Source: Diphasiastrum complanatum
Lineage: Eukaryota; Streptophyta; Lycopodiopsida; Lycopodiales; Lycopodiaceae
Length of the DNA: 64,000 nucleotides
Reading direction: 5' to 3'
NCBI GenBank assembly: GCA_029204225.1
Contig: CM055108.1
Span: 7,685,812 to 7,749,811, forward strand
Within the stretch, counting starts at the first letter, position 1. Each line of letters starts with the position of its first letter. Positions 50,995-63,210 of the stretch are shown here, piece by piece. The notes under the pieces were generated by a model. The model worked only from the letters and a program-made list of their open reading frames with translations, searched no databases and was not told the DNA's origin. The position numbers were made by a program, and so were the translations under genes.

Positions 50995-52541
50995 TAAGTA
51001 ATGCGGTTGACCTGAGGGGTCGTAAGGCCAAATGGTCAGAGATGCTCCAAGAATTTCATTATGACATTGAGTACCGGAAGGGTACTTCTAATAGTGTCGC
51101 GGATGTCTTGAGCCGGATTGGAAAGGTTAATCAGTTAAGCTTTTCTGAGATCCAATCTGAGTTATATCTGTCCTTAAGAGATTTGTGTAAGACCGATAGG
51201 TACTTCGGTCGTATTTGGCTAGACGTCCTGGCAGGTTCTTCTAGATCTAGTGATGAGCTTGAAATGCAAGATTCCAAGATTTCTCCTCATCAGGACAAGA
51301 TACAAAGAGACTATTCCATAAGGAATGGGTTACTTTTCCAGAATGGAAAGGTTTGTGTGCCAGAAAATGATGACATTAGGGCCTAAATCTTTCATGAATG
51401 TCATGGCAGCCCGTGTGCAAGGCACCCTGGCTCACAAAGAACGCTTGACTTAGTAAAAAGCAACTTATACTGGCCAAAACTTAAAAAGTCAAGTGGAGGC
51501 ATACGTTCGCAAGTGTGGACAATGCCAAGTTAATAAAGCTGAAAGACTTAAGGCAGCTAGTTTACTAATGCCCTTGGAAATTTCCGAAAGAAAGTGGGAA
51601 AGTATTTCCATGAACTTTGTGGTTGGGCTACCTCGGACGAGGAAGCAAGATGATGCCATTTGGGTAATAGTTGACAGGTTAACTAAAATGGTGCAATTCA
51701 TACCAACCAAGAAAATTGTCAAAGCTTCTGAACTTGTTCAGCTTTTCGTTGAAAAGTTGTTCAGGTTGTTTGGTTTGCCGAATGACATTGTTAGTGATCG
51801 AGATCCAAAATTCACTGGCAAATTCTGGCAAGCGGTCTTTGAGAAATTAGAGACCACACTAAGTATGGGGTCATCAGATCATCCTGAATCGGATGGTCAG
51901 ATAGAGAGGACAAACCAATCTATGGAAGACATGCTTCGGGCGTATGTTTCCAGAAGACACTCGGATTGGGAAAGGTACCTTCCAATGATTGAGTTTGCGT
52001 ATAACAGCGCAAAGCACTCAGCACGGGTTTTAGTCCATTTTCTCTGATGTATGGTTTCCAGCCTAGGGCTCCCATTTCAGTGGGCCTCAAAGGCCTCAAG
52101 GTAAGACAGCCGTAGATTTCCTGCATGATATGCAAGAAATGTTGCTTGTTAATTGCGAAAACGTAAAAACGGCTCAGGAGAGAGCCCAATTTTATGCTAA
52201 TCAAAAGTGACAACCTAGGGTCTATGAAGAGGGAGCTTGGGTATATCTTAAAATTCCAAAAGATTCTAAGGTACTAAGAACTGGAAAATGTCCTAAGTTA
52301 TCACCTCGTTACGCAGGGCCATTCCGTATAGTAAAGAAACTCCATCGGGATGCATACCAGCTAGAACTTCCTCAAGGTGTTAAGGTACATCCAGTCTTTC
52401 ACATTAGTCATTCAAAGGAACGACTTGGTGAAAAGGATGACTTGATGCCTAAGGAGGACTTAATTCAGCTGGAGAACCTATCATCCTTTGTACCTATGGA
52501 ACCACAGACCATTGTTGATGTACGTCAACGTGGGCTCAAAA
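50995..52541 (+). pseudogene. Gypsy C inverted block: RNase H end, integrase, chromodomain start
   Basis: The plus strand gives LSNAVDLRGRKAKWSEMLQE and DIEYRKGTSNSVADVLSR (RNase H end), a zinc-binding region (FHECHG.., VRKCGQCQ) and the integrase core (51493-52047). The core shows ESISMNFVVGL, where the first catalytic Asp is Asn, SDRDPKF with the second Asp, and DGQIERTN with the Glu. Then VHPVFHISHSKERLG and the chromodomain start EPQTIVDVRQRGLK. A stop at about 51384 and a frameshift near 52045 break it. It is antisense to the rest of gypsy C. Confidence 0.9.
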
Positions 52542-53830
52542 AACTTTAACGCTTGATGGTCAGTAACTATGGTAAATTGGGAGCCATACAAATAATGTCT
52601 CCACACTTTCAGGACATGAATCACGGCAAAAAACTTCTTGTCATAGGTGGAATACCGCCTTTGAGCAGGATCTAACTTCTTACTTTCAAAAGCAACCGGT
52701 CTACCATCCTGATATAGGACTACACTTATAGCATAGTCGCTGGCATATGTTTCAAGCACATACAGCTTGTTAGGATCCACACTGTGTAAAATAGGTGATG
52801 TAGTCACACAATATTTGAGGTTCTCAAAACTCTGATTCAACTCTTCAATCCAAGTAACTGGAGGACTAAACTTACTGTGCCGGCTAACTCTCTTAGCCCC
52901 TTTGAGAACATTTGTCAAAGCCAATGCAATTAATGCATAGTGCAAGATAAATCTATGAAAAATCCTTGTAAAGCCCAAAAAGGACTTAACCTCACGGATG
53001 GTTTTAGAGATAGGCCATTCACGTACCTGTCGGACTTTATTTGGGTCAATTTCCAACCCATGGTCCGAAATAATGTGACCAAGGTATAACAATCTCTTTT
53101 GGAAGAATACACATTTGGACTCCTTGGCAAAAAGCTTCTCCTGTCTAAGTAACTTTAAGACAGTCCTGAAATGCTCCTCATGCTCCTTCAAGGTCTTACT
53201 ATAGATGAGAATATCATCTAAATACACTATCACGAACTTTCCCAGATATGGACGAAGAAGATTGTTCATCATCTGCTAGAAAGTCCCTGGAGCATTTGTT
53301 ACGCCAAATGGTAAAACCAGAAACTCATAATGGTCGTACCTAGTTCTAAACCCAGTTTTTTCAACATCCTCAATCTTTATGCGAATCTGATGATACCCTA
53401 ATCTCAAATCGATTTTGGTGAAGTACTTTGCACCATGTAATCGATCAACCAGTTCATCCATTCGCAGCAAAGGATAACGGTTTTTCATTGTTAACTTATT
53501 CAACTTTTTAAAGTCCACACAAAGACGAGTACCTCCATCTTTTTTATCAACTAGGAGCACAGGTGCCCCCCAAGGAGATTTACTAGGCCTAACATGTCCC
53601 ATCTTAAGGTAATTTTGTAGTTGCCTATAAACCTCATCCTCTTCAGTAGTACTCATCCTATATGGAACAATGATATAGGAGAACTACAAGGAATCAGTTT
53701 AATACCATGGTCGACACCCCTAGAGGGGGGAAGACCATCAAGAAGCTGGTCAGGAAACACATCATTAAACTCTTGCCTAAGTTTCCTTAAGATTTCACCT
53801 TCTAGTGAATTTCCTGCTTTAGGTTATTAG
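52541..53830 (-). pseudogene. Gypsy C reverse transcriptase and RNase H N-half
   Basis: On the minus strand: EILRKLRQEFNDVFPDQL (53830-53660); [52 protein letters not shown] and [12 protein letters not shown] (53656-53276); a TAG; then FVIVYLDDILIYS with catalytic YLDD, FLGFTRIFHRFI, and RNase H YASDYAISVVLYQDGRPVAF to VTDHQALKFF (53272-52541). Only the TAG and one frameshift near 53660 break it. It stops mid-RNase H at the inversion breakpoint. Confidence 0.93.
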
Positions 53831-54706
53831 ACATTAATTCCATTTGGAGATTGTAAAATTGCAAACTACATTCTTTATGGTAAGTAAAATCTTTTAACCA
53901 ACATAAGTAAGAATTACAATCCACGTCCGACTCTAAAAATTAGAAGCTTAACCAAATTCCATCTCAGATTTTGTCTTGCTACATCCAGAATTCATGTATA
54001 GTTGTCAATACAGAGCGTAAATCAGTTGGCATGTGTGTGAGAGTCAGAGCTTTTAAAGATCTAAGTCATGTAGAGAGTAAGCACTATGAGATTTGATAGA
54101 ATGATCAACAAGGTACAGTCTTGTTATTGCTACTTGCATCTCATTAGTCCTTCATGGAATGTAAAGATTCCCTTAACTTTTAAAAACAAAAAAAAGGAGA
54201 GAATTTCCATCTTGATCTGTGTCGAGCATGTGGTAGTGTGCTGTTCTTAAGCTTTGCATGGTATGTGTTTCTATCTGTTTGAATATCAAGCATGTGGTAA
54301 TGTGCTGTTCTTAAGCTTTGCATGGTATGTGTCTTATTTGTTTGAAAATTCATTAAGCCCTATATTCTATGTAAGGGTCTTAATGAAGTTGCATTCTACT
54401 GGAGTTGGGAAGATACATGTTCACATGAACATCAAAACAAACTTTGAAGTCATGTGATATTAAAAATTTGACCAAAACTTGACAAGTGAAGCCCAAATTC
54501 TTTTTGCAGCAATGAAAGTTCATATAGCATTGCCTTCTTGGGTTAGAAAGCCCAGTAGTATATTCTAATAAAGAATAGCTCTTTTAGTGATCTTATAAAC
54601 AAGCAGGCTCTATTCTAGTTTATTGTAGTCCAACCATAAATGGATCTTGGCACAGTTTAAATGACTATTTGAACACCATATGTACATGAAAAGCATAGGT
54701 CAGATT
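53831..54706. other. 3' flank of the TraB gene, no gene seen
   Basis: Non-coding sequence between the broken end of gypsy C and the TraB stop codon. Contains a short tandem duplication, listed separately. Confidence 0.5.
54226..54350. repeat. Tandem duplication, unit 64 bp
   Basis: GCATGTGGTA(G/A)TGTGCTGTT starts at 54226 and again at 54290, followed in both by the same CTTAAGCTTTGCATGGTATG. Confidence 0.9.
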
Positions 54707-57700
54707 TCACCGGGAAAAATTATCCCAGAGCCACCAGATCAGGCTTCCAATTGCAGTCTCAAGTGTGATTCTTTTGAGAATATTTTGTACCTGTTGACTT
54801 CTTGATGCTGCTTTTGAATATCTTCTGGTGCCAACAAGATCCCGAAATCGAAGGTGCTCCTGATCATGGATAAGAGCATGCACTGTTCCTTTCAAATGCC
54901 CCTTCCCAACAATTCCCACCACTTTCTTACAACCATTCACCGCTTTACTCCGTTTTAAGGACCATGCCAGATACTGAAAAGTAAAAAACAGGTCATATGA
55001 TGATTCATTGCAATGTTTCATGTAACAAACTAAAATCAGCATTAGCTTAAACAAAGTAAAACGATGTGATGCTCCAAAGAGCAACTTTTAGCTCCAGCAT
55101 ACCATATCACGTTCATGTACAAGGGGCTGCAATAGGGATGGAAACCGATAACTAATCTCAGCAAACATGACAGAAAGAGCATCATCTGCTTGTAAAGCCT
55201 GTTATATTTCAAACAACACATACAATAAGACATAGACATAAGCTAACATTGTCTCACCCTTATTGCTGTTAAGCAAGTAGATAATAGAATGTCTTAATTC
55301 GAATACAAAACCTTCATAAAAGGAATCATTACTGCCAGCCCAGTTCACAAATGTCAAAATGACTCATCTTAATATCATTTCATACTGACTTTGACCGATT
55401 TCTCAAAAAAGAAAAATCAAAAAATTTGCGTTCTGGGACCAAATCCTGAATCACAAGCTGGAATACATTCCAGATTGCTGGCTGCAACTATGGTACAAAT
55501 GATATGAATGATGTTTTTTATGTTTAAATCTGTTTAAGGCAGTCCAATGTCCTCCCTAATTTCTGCTACATTCAAAAGAAATTGAATGAGTGCTCCAATT
55601 GAAACAATTTCGAAAGGTTCCATGTAGTACATACAAGCATTTCGTAGCTACTAAACATGTCTCTATGTATTTCTTTAATTGATCAGAAAAACTAAATTTC
55701 CTAGGAGCAAAATCGGGCACCTTCAAAATAAAATATAAATCGTCAGTAACAGGAGATGGAGTGTGCATAGATTTTGATTTTGTGATTCTATTCGACCGAT
55801 ACAACTTTGAAGCCATCATCCTGTGGAGTACGAACATAGGTCCAGCTAGTTCCATTACTATCTATTTTGTGTATTTTTTTGTATGGTGGTTTTTTCATCT
55901 TTTAGCTAGTTCTCTCAAAAGTGTTGAATCTTGATTCAGATAGGACAAGTTGGGTTCTTTTCACAGTGCACATCATTCCCAGCCGTGTGCTCCCATTGGA
56001 CTATGTTTCTTAGGGTTTTTAGGTGATGCAGTGTGTTAGGTCGGGTTTTAGGGTTTGAGGTTGATCACTCACTGTTCATGCCCAAGTTATTCCCATTGTT
56101 TTACTATGCTTTACGGTTTAGTTTTTTGGGGTTTCTAGGCCTACTTTTAAGATGTTTTTTTCTTCTAAGTTGATAGGGCTTGTACATTAAGATTTATTCA
56201 GCTCCTGTCTAGTGCGTTGGAGACCATGCCAAGAGAGAGATTCATCATTTGACAGGAGGTAGAGCTTATTAACACCAAATTTAGGGCTTGATGGTACTTT
56301 GGTATTTTTAGATTGTGTGAAGCATTGAATGACATACATATACACTCAATGGTCATGAAACTAGCATCCATGCGCCTAAAAGACAATTTGACAGATCTTT
56401 GAAGTCCTATTGAGAATTCTTCTACCAACTCATACCTTGTCGCACGTCTGTCACTGCTCAATGACCTATGTATAGACTTGTAGGAGAGCACTTGCAGTTC
56501 ACATACAGACATACATGAGCCACGTAGAAACTAGATACTACTAACTAGAGTCAGGACTCAAGACTCAAGAGTGTAACATGTTCGATGCTAAAGATTCAAG
56601 AATCAAAATTCACCTACTGCCAAACTTCACACATACTGCAACATTCTTGATCTATGAAGTGCCATTGGATATCCCAACTCCAAGGATTGTTCCTATACAC
56701 TAGGCGGTCATCCCAGGTGCTTCCTGCTCAGCTGGAACCAAGGTTGCTTTGGTACATTTTTAGATTGTGTGAGGCATTGAATAACATTGAATGACCATAC
56801 ATATACACTCAATGGTCATGAGACTAGCATCCATGCTCGTCGAAGATGCTTTGACAGATCTTTGAAGTCCTATTAGGAATTCTTCTACCAACTCATACCT
56901 TGTCGCACATCTGTCACAGCTCAATGACCTATGTATAGACTTGTAGGAGAGCACTTGCAGTTCACATTGCTGGTTACATGCAGTTCTGCAGGCATACCTC
57001 CTGTCAAAAAAACAATTGTTGAGCTCTTCCTTGGGCTACACATTTTCTGTACTTTCATCCGCTAGTGAGCCCATCACGAAGACAGAGAGCAACCACTGTT
57101 GAGTGAGCTCATGAACTGTGAACCATTGGTCACCAATCGCTCCTCTGGACCTCAAATTTTCCGCTACTTACACTTCAAATTGAACACATCCCAGAGCTTT
57201 CAGTCCCCCTGCTATCTGAACGACCAGTGAAGTGGACCATTACCTCTGGAAAGGCACACCGACCCCTGAACAATAAAAAGATGAGCTAGTTGAATACTTC
57301 GTCGATCAATGTATTATCTGGAAGAGGATCACACTCCTGAAAAGAGTAATCCCTGCTGATGAATACCATTACTGATGATGGTTACTGCGGGCTACTTATG
57401 AGGCATGAGCCAGCTGCTGCGACGAATGGCGAGCTCCCACCAGTTCTGCCTGTAGCCAACGTCCTTCAGTACTACACGTTTGATGCAAGAGCCAAGTAAT
57501 ATAGCTATCAGTGAGCTCCCACTATTTCTGCCTGCAGCGGCCAACTGTCCTTCAGAACAAGAGCCAAGTAATATAGCTATCCATGCAGATTCTGCCATCG
57601 CTAGTAGCGCACTCTATTCCTCAAGTGAAGGTGCTTGAGCCATGAGCCAAGCAAAACGGCTATCAATGAGCATCCCTCCATTTTTGCTTGTGGCCAGCTA

Positions 57701-60700
57701 TCCTACAATTTGATGCGAGTACAGTATGAGCCAACAGAGCCGTTGGTAGGAATTTTGAGGCACCTGTTTATCCAGTTGGGCTCTTTTGAGGCAGCACTCC
57801 AACATTGACATAGCACTCATGAGATAAGTAGCCTTTGACGTTGATCGTTCTTTCAAAGGTAGAAGTACTTTGCCAAAAACATTTGAGATTACTACACCTT
57901 TGGTTAGAGCTACCTCACGGATTCTATCACACTTCTGTGGCTGCTATCTAAATGGGCATCTGGAGCACTCTATCCGTTGACCTATTGGCAAATAGGCCGG
58001 CGGAACGCTATTCAGGGAATGCATGTGTAAACCACCAAAGGTCGATAAGGAGAGCTATAGGGGCTAAATCAAGACAAGCATTGATGTGAGTTTAGACCTT
58101 CAAATTTTACATTGCGTTGGAAAATTGTGAGCTATGAGGAACCATTGCTGAGCTACACCTAATGGGAGGAATCAGGATTCGGGCAGTTTAAATGTGGACC
58201 ACGCTATCCTCGTTAAGACAAGCAAAGTGTGACTTTTTTCGAATCATCATTTTGTGTACTCTCTAGCATATATAATTACTTAGATGTGACATTCCCAATT
58301 TATCAATGCTCACATAACACTTATAGACGATTATTTTTATAATCGTGCAATTGTTGTTCCTTGGGAATGCATCAGTCAAGTATGGAATTCCTTTTTATCG
58401 GGTTTATTGTTTGCATTAAACTACATCTATGGGAGCCAAACCCTTGAAATACAGGGTGATAGGTGAAAGAGTCATCTGGCTTAGTGTACAAGAAAAATTA
58501 TTTTGAATGAAATCCTCAATAGACCACACAGAGCAGAACTCCCCATTGAAACACGTGGACCCTATTCGATCACAGACACCCTCAAACCCGGGTCCTTGGC
58601 CTAAGCACTTCGGGCACTGCAAATTGTCATACTTGTTATCTTGATTCTGTGATAGGTATCATGATAGTGAATATTATCAAGCCCAATTCAGGCGGATTTA
58701 GTTTTCAAGCTTTCTACATGAACCCCTAATGTCCAACGGCGACGTCATCTTGGTCCTCTTTATGTACCACAAGGTTCTACTCTTAAAAGTACAGTCCTCA
58801 TGAGCTAACATATACGTCTTTAAGTATTCCAAGACACACTCTCTACGAACTACACTATATTAAGCTCATCGTACCCAGATCCATTACCAAAATACGATCA
58901 CAAAGATTTGCCCATCATTATAGCCCAAACTGGAGTAGATCCCCGCAATGATTATCAAGAGAGTGTCAGACAGGACCTTTAGAGAAACGGTCATTCTTAC
59001 TTGCCCAGTAGCAAGCTCAAATGGCTACCAATTTAAGAGGCACACCTTCCAATTAACTGTGCCTCTGTGGGCATAGAACACCCATATCAACATGGAGCAC
59101 GGACCACCATCAGAAGGTTGTGTCAATTACCCAGAGGCCGTCTTCCAACGAGATCAATCCCTCGGTGGAAGAAAAGAGCCTAACACCCATGAGCACCAAC
59201 TTGGTTAAAATTCAGCACCCATCAAATCACTTAATTCACAAAAATTTTGAGTACTATTTGTATTCCATAAAGAAAGAGCATTCTGGGCCTTAGAACCATA
59301 GTTGAGTGCATGTAGGCTACTGAGCACCACCTTTTGCTGCAAATCATGGAGCTTGTTGTACCACGGAAACAATAATTATCAGGCCATAGTTGAGGTTTGG
59401 AGGCAATAACTCATCGAAAAGAAACTCACCTAATGAGGTTTAAGTTTGAAGCTAGAAAAAGTGTTGGAGTTTGCTAAGCAGAAACAAAACAAAGCAGATT
59501 TCTTCAAGTGTTTCGAGTTTTAATTTCACAGTTTCCATTTCAAACATAGCTTGAGAACGTAACTGTCCACCATTCCAATAAGTCAAATGTGGTCCTCAAT
59601 CTATCATGACAAACAACCTGGCATGCATAACAAAGTATCATGTGAAGTTGTAAGTACCTTGGCTTGCAGAACAAAGTATCATAAGAAGATGCCAAAGACA
59701 CAGGCTCAAATTCTCCGAATGAAAGTTGAAAAACCAAGGGTAAACATTGGACTAATGATGAAACATAGCAAACTAGCAAATCAACCTGGAAAACTTTCTC
59801 AGAGGCATCAATATTTGATGTAGTCATGCCTTGGATTAACATGCTAGCAAAACCAAGCTTTTCACCCCAGCTCAATGCTTCCCATGCCCTTTGCAGCTGC
59901 AATGTCAAGAAAGCTCTCCACATTACCAGATTTTCAACAGTATAAAATTTGAATTCTTGGATATCTAGAATGATCCTAAGACCTTGGATCGATCATAGGC
60001 CACATCACTACCCAAATGGGTGGCTGATCATTGATATTCTAATTCTTCAAAAACTAAATATTACAGTAATCTTTTTTCATTTAGCATGAAACTCACTGTT
60101 ATTTCAATGGGTCGGTCCCCCAATACAATCTGCGCCCCGATACATTCAGCTGCTTTTAGTGCAGCACGGAACTAGAAACAAAACTGGAAAACATTCAGGA
60201 AGTCGTTTTTGCTGAGAAAAGGACAAAAGGAAATGGAGACACTCGATATTTATTGAAAGCCAAAAGCATAATCTCCTATTCAAATATCTTCCATTTGAAA
60301 CTTCAACTGCATACCAAGGTCAACTCTAAATGAAAGCAAAACCCCTCAGATCAAAGAGATCATTTTTATCATGCTCACAGAGAATACTCCTTAAAAAATC
60401 AAAACAACCACAATGATTGTGTAACTGTAAAAAAGAACAAAATTCTACCAGACACAGCAAACATTGGATCATGGCAGTTAAGAGATAGCATAAAATGGCA
60501 ATTGACTTCTATGTACTAACTTCTTCTCCGGTGGCAACTCCTGCAGACTCAGAAATGCGACGTGACAACCCTGCAAGTAGTAATCTCAGAACAAGGGCTG
60601 ATCTTCCTCCTGCAGCAGCCGAAGAAGACATTCACTAGATGTGATTGAAACTTTTTTTAAAGGATTGTCTGTCACAGAGAAACTTACCTCAGAATAAGAA

Positions 60701-62810
60701 CTTTCCTATGAACCTATCCAGCAGCATCTGCACTCTAAATGAAACTCCAAGCCTACATTGACTTCCAGTGAAACGATGTCCTTAATTTCCATCATAGAGC
60801 TTATCTCGTACAACAAATCCAATCGAAATAAACTATTACTATATAGTGGTATTCACCCAGATCAAGGCTACGTCTTATAGCAGAGACAAAGTTGTCACCA
60901 CCCATTGACATCAAGTTTGATTCTTGCGGTTTCCATTGAACTTCATCATCTTCCTCTACTCCTTCCTTGGGTGGCATATCATACATCATACCTGCCCTGC
61001 AATACCACGAATCAATCAATATCCCAAGAATCCCAGCCATATCGTACAATGATGACTGCAAAATCTTCACGTGACAGCTTCCAACTGACTTTCCTTAAGT
61101 ATTAGAGTAAAATTTTAAAAAGTGGGAACTGGGTGCCTGCTTCTGCATAGCTCCACCACCACATTTTCAGGGCGCACAGCATTCACTACTCGAGTCACCT
61201 GTTATATAGCTATAGAAATAAGAAAAACAGACCGATAATTGCAGCCTTTGCCACCCAATTCAGGGTTAAAAACATGCAATTTCTCTGAAACACGGAATTA
61301 ATTTTTCAACAAACAAGAATCCCTCATGGATATATTTGGAACTATGAGCTAGCAGCTGATAGCGATAGAATGTGTGCATTAAAACTATTATCCACATATA
61401 GAAGCATTGATTGAAGATTGATCCTCTGCAAATAGGAGATTAATTTGATGACAAGGATTCCACAATGAGTACCTCAATAGTGGTTGAATTTAGAGACTAT
61501 AAGAAAACTAAGCTCATGAATGCAACTTGCACAGGAGTCAAGATTAATTGCTAATTGAACTAACACTCATATTCTACTGGTTAATGCAGAGAACCTTGGT
61601 AAACTGAGTGTAAAAGGAAATCGTTTTCCTGATATGGTGAACCCAAAATGGACAAGACTAGTAAACATATGCACAAGATGGAATACCTGGAAATTGAAAT
61701 ACGAGGCATCCAACAATGTTAGCATTTGAAACTTTAATGTTGAAACAGTTACAGACAAATATGAATAAAGCTGCAAAAACAGAATACAATAGATGAGATC
61801 ACAAACGACATCTGAAACTTATTTGTGTTGAAACATTCTGAATCCAACCGATTCAAGTACATATTCCATGGTTACCACAAAGCGTGTTGCCCCACTGCTC
61901 AGAATTCGTTCCCGACAAATGTCCGCTTCCTGGAATGGTTATTTTGCCTGGGGAACTTTCCCAAGTAGTCCCTGTAACCTGCTGGTGGGAATGCGTTCCC
62001 CAGGCCATGCAGTCACTTGCATCTTGAGGACCTAAGAACACTTGGGCCTCAGGAACCTAACCTTTTGTGTAGGCACTTATTTTCTTACAATGAGGTATAT
62101 TCTGAAATGTTGATGCGGTGTGTAAAAACTTTGTTTTGAGTTCAGGGTCTTAGGGTTCATGGACTGGAGATCAAACTACGCCTTAGGAGGTAATTTCCGA
62201 TTTCAATTAGAAAATACATGATGACTTAGCGTTACCCATCTCCCCCGCCCCCAGAAACGGTCCCGTGTTTGGGGGGTTGGGAATTTTCAAGACGTTTTGT
62301 CAATGCCGTCTCTTTGCAACTATGAAAGAATCTTTGAAAAGGCGAGGCTACAGCCTCTCAAGCATAAATGATTAAAGACCTAAGACCGGCGAATTACCAC
62401 ATAAAAGCTAAACCCATCCACCAACCCATTGACAAAAACCAAGTTGTGTGTACCTGCACAGCTGAGATTCTTGACATGTGAGCAGTCCCAACCAGAAAAA
62501 CCACCTCCGGTTCCACATATCCATCACAACGACGCTCCACATAGTCTTTCTGTCGCTTCACGACCACAAGGCTGCCATCCTCTGCCAGGTCCATCAGCTC
62601 CGGATACATTTCCCCCACCATAGCTAGGGTTTGAGCTTTAGTTTCTGCTCGGAAATCATAATCTGCAGGAGGTGGTTGCACTCGCACCTGCTGTGATCCT
62701 GCTGCAGCAGCAACGGCACAGCAAAGCGGGTGCAATGGAGGTGAGGTTGAGGTGTGGAGCAACCGTGGTGTGGCATGGATCGGAATGGCACTGATATGGC
62801 TGATCGCCAT
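54707..62810 (-). CDS. TraB-domain family protein, 8 exons, 398 residues
   Basis: Exons on the minus strand: 62810-62454, 61198-61137, 60996-60857, 60609-60521, 60171-60097, 59896-59786, 55198-55103 and 54973-54707 (stop included). Lengths sum to 1197 nt and phases agree at every junction. Introns are GT-AG except intron 2, which is GC-AG. The protein carries the TraB/PrgY family motifs: VFLVGTAHMSRISA (GTAH at residues 108-111), NVVVELCRSR (about 131-140), VLGDRPIEIT (GDRP 234-237) and VVGIVGKGHLKG (328-339). The first 45 residues, rich in Ser, Ala and Pro, could be a targeting sequence but are weak evidence. The C-terminus (ETAIGSLIWWLWDNFSR) is hydrophobic and may be a membrane tail. In Arabidopsis, TraB proteins have been placed at ER-mitochondrion contacts; that role is only inferred here. 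The enzyme activity is unknown. Intact and likely functional; start chosen as the first ATG of exon 1. Confidence 0.93.
56312..56972. repeat. Duplicated segment within TraB intron 6
   Basis: AGATTGTGTGA(A/G)GCATTGAAT at 56312 and 56762 starts two copies of about 200 bp, ending GAGAGCACTTGCAGTTCACA. The copies lie 450 bp apart in the same orientation, with substitutions and a small insertion. Confidence 0.88.
57420..57740. repeat. Degenerate tandem array, unit about 80-110 bp
   Basis: Three units share (A)GAGCCAAG(T/C)AA..(A/G)GCTATCA/C, GTGAGCTCCCAC..TTCTGCCTG and CCTTCAG/CCTACAA segments, at about 57428, 57513 and 57641. Confidence 0.7.
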
Positions 62811-62905
62811 CGTACCTCGCCAAAGAGGTTCCAGCGAATGAGCCTTCCAAAATTAGGGTCTCGCTATTTTAGATCCCCAAACCCTAAAACTAAACCCCAA
62901 CCCTA
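62811..62905 (-). promoter_or_regulatory. TraB 5' UTR/promoter with telo-box
   Basis: AAACCCTAA (62879-62887) with further ACCCTAAAAC/AACCCTAACT repeats lies about 70 bp upstream of the start codon. Telo-boxes are common near plant housekeeping gene starts. No clear TATA box is visible. Confidence 0.6.
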
Positions 62906-62962
62906 ACTCCAAAAAAAAAAGGATACATACCCTCCACGACTAATAATAATAATATCCCTCCT

Positions 62963-62999
62963 TTTATTTAAAATGATGCTTTTATTTAAAATGATGAAA
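62963..62999. repeat. 18-bp tandem duplication
   Basis: CTTTTATTTAAAATGATG occurs twice in a row, upstream of the TraB promoter. Confidence 0.9.
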
Positions 63000-63050
63000 A
63001 CCATGATCATACAAGAAGATTAAAGCCTTAAAGACAAGGCCATGGTGCTC

Positions 63051-63210
63051 TTAATTAGAGAGTGCACCACAAGTGCATATGTAGTGCGCCTCCTACACAA
63101 GCCCCACTCCATCTAATGGAAGATATCTCTTGTTTTTCCCTTAATCTCATCCATCACCATTGGATGGAGTGGGGCTAGGAGTGCAGGTTCACATGAAGTG
63201 CACTCCTTAA
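63051..63210. mobile_element. MITE-like hairpin element, about 160 bp
   Basis: The two halves are inverted copies: GAGTGCAC at 63060-63067 pairs with GTGCACTC near 63198-63205, and AGCCCCACTCCATCTAATGG (63100-63119) pairs with 63157-63176 with one mismatch. TTAA lies at both outer ends (63051-63054 and about 63207-63210), as for TA/TTA-targeting MITEs. No family was recognised. Confidence 0.65.

Larger units (their letters stand above)
47370..53830 (-). mobile_element. Gypsy C: chromodomain Ty3/gypsy with inverted integrase block
   Basis: Minus-strand order from right to left is end of protease region, reverse transcriptase, N-half of RNase H, then a block lying on the plus strand (50995-52541), then the C-half of the chromodomain, polypurine tract and 3' LTR. 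Gag, 5' LTR and protease proper are missing; similarity stops near 53830. The plus-strand block carries exactly the missing piece: RNase H C-half, integrase and chromodomain N-half. The parts fit without overlap, so a single element with an internal inversion is the simplest reading. Confidence 0.88.
55199..59785 (-). other. TraB intron 6, 4.6 kb
   Basis: Bounded by GTTGAT (donor) and ..ATAACAG (acceptor). It is far longer than the other introns. It contains a 215-bp duplication (56312-56506 and 56762-56972) and a degenerate tandem array at 57420-57740. Open frames inside, such as 55855-55556 and 58622-58416 on the minus strand, have no recognised domain. A CPKCLGQGPGF stretch in the latter is a lone CxxCxGxG. 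The intron was probably enlarged by old insertions. Confidence 0.8.

Noticed and set aside
50995-52541. Integrase block as a second, independent plus-strand gypsy element
   Set aside because: It begins and ends exactly where the minus-strand element lacks sequence, splitting RNase H and the chromodomain, and has no LTR or target duplication of its own.
55556-55855. 99-codon minus-strand frame in intron 6 as an extra TraB exon
   Set aside because: It does not resemble the TraB family, and exons 6 and 7 already join in phase without it.
58416-58622. CPKCLGQGPGF frame in TraB intron 6 as a DnaJ-type zinc finger
   Set aside because: Only one CxxCxGxG unit is present where such domains have four, and no coding context supports an exon.
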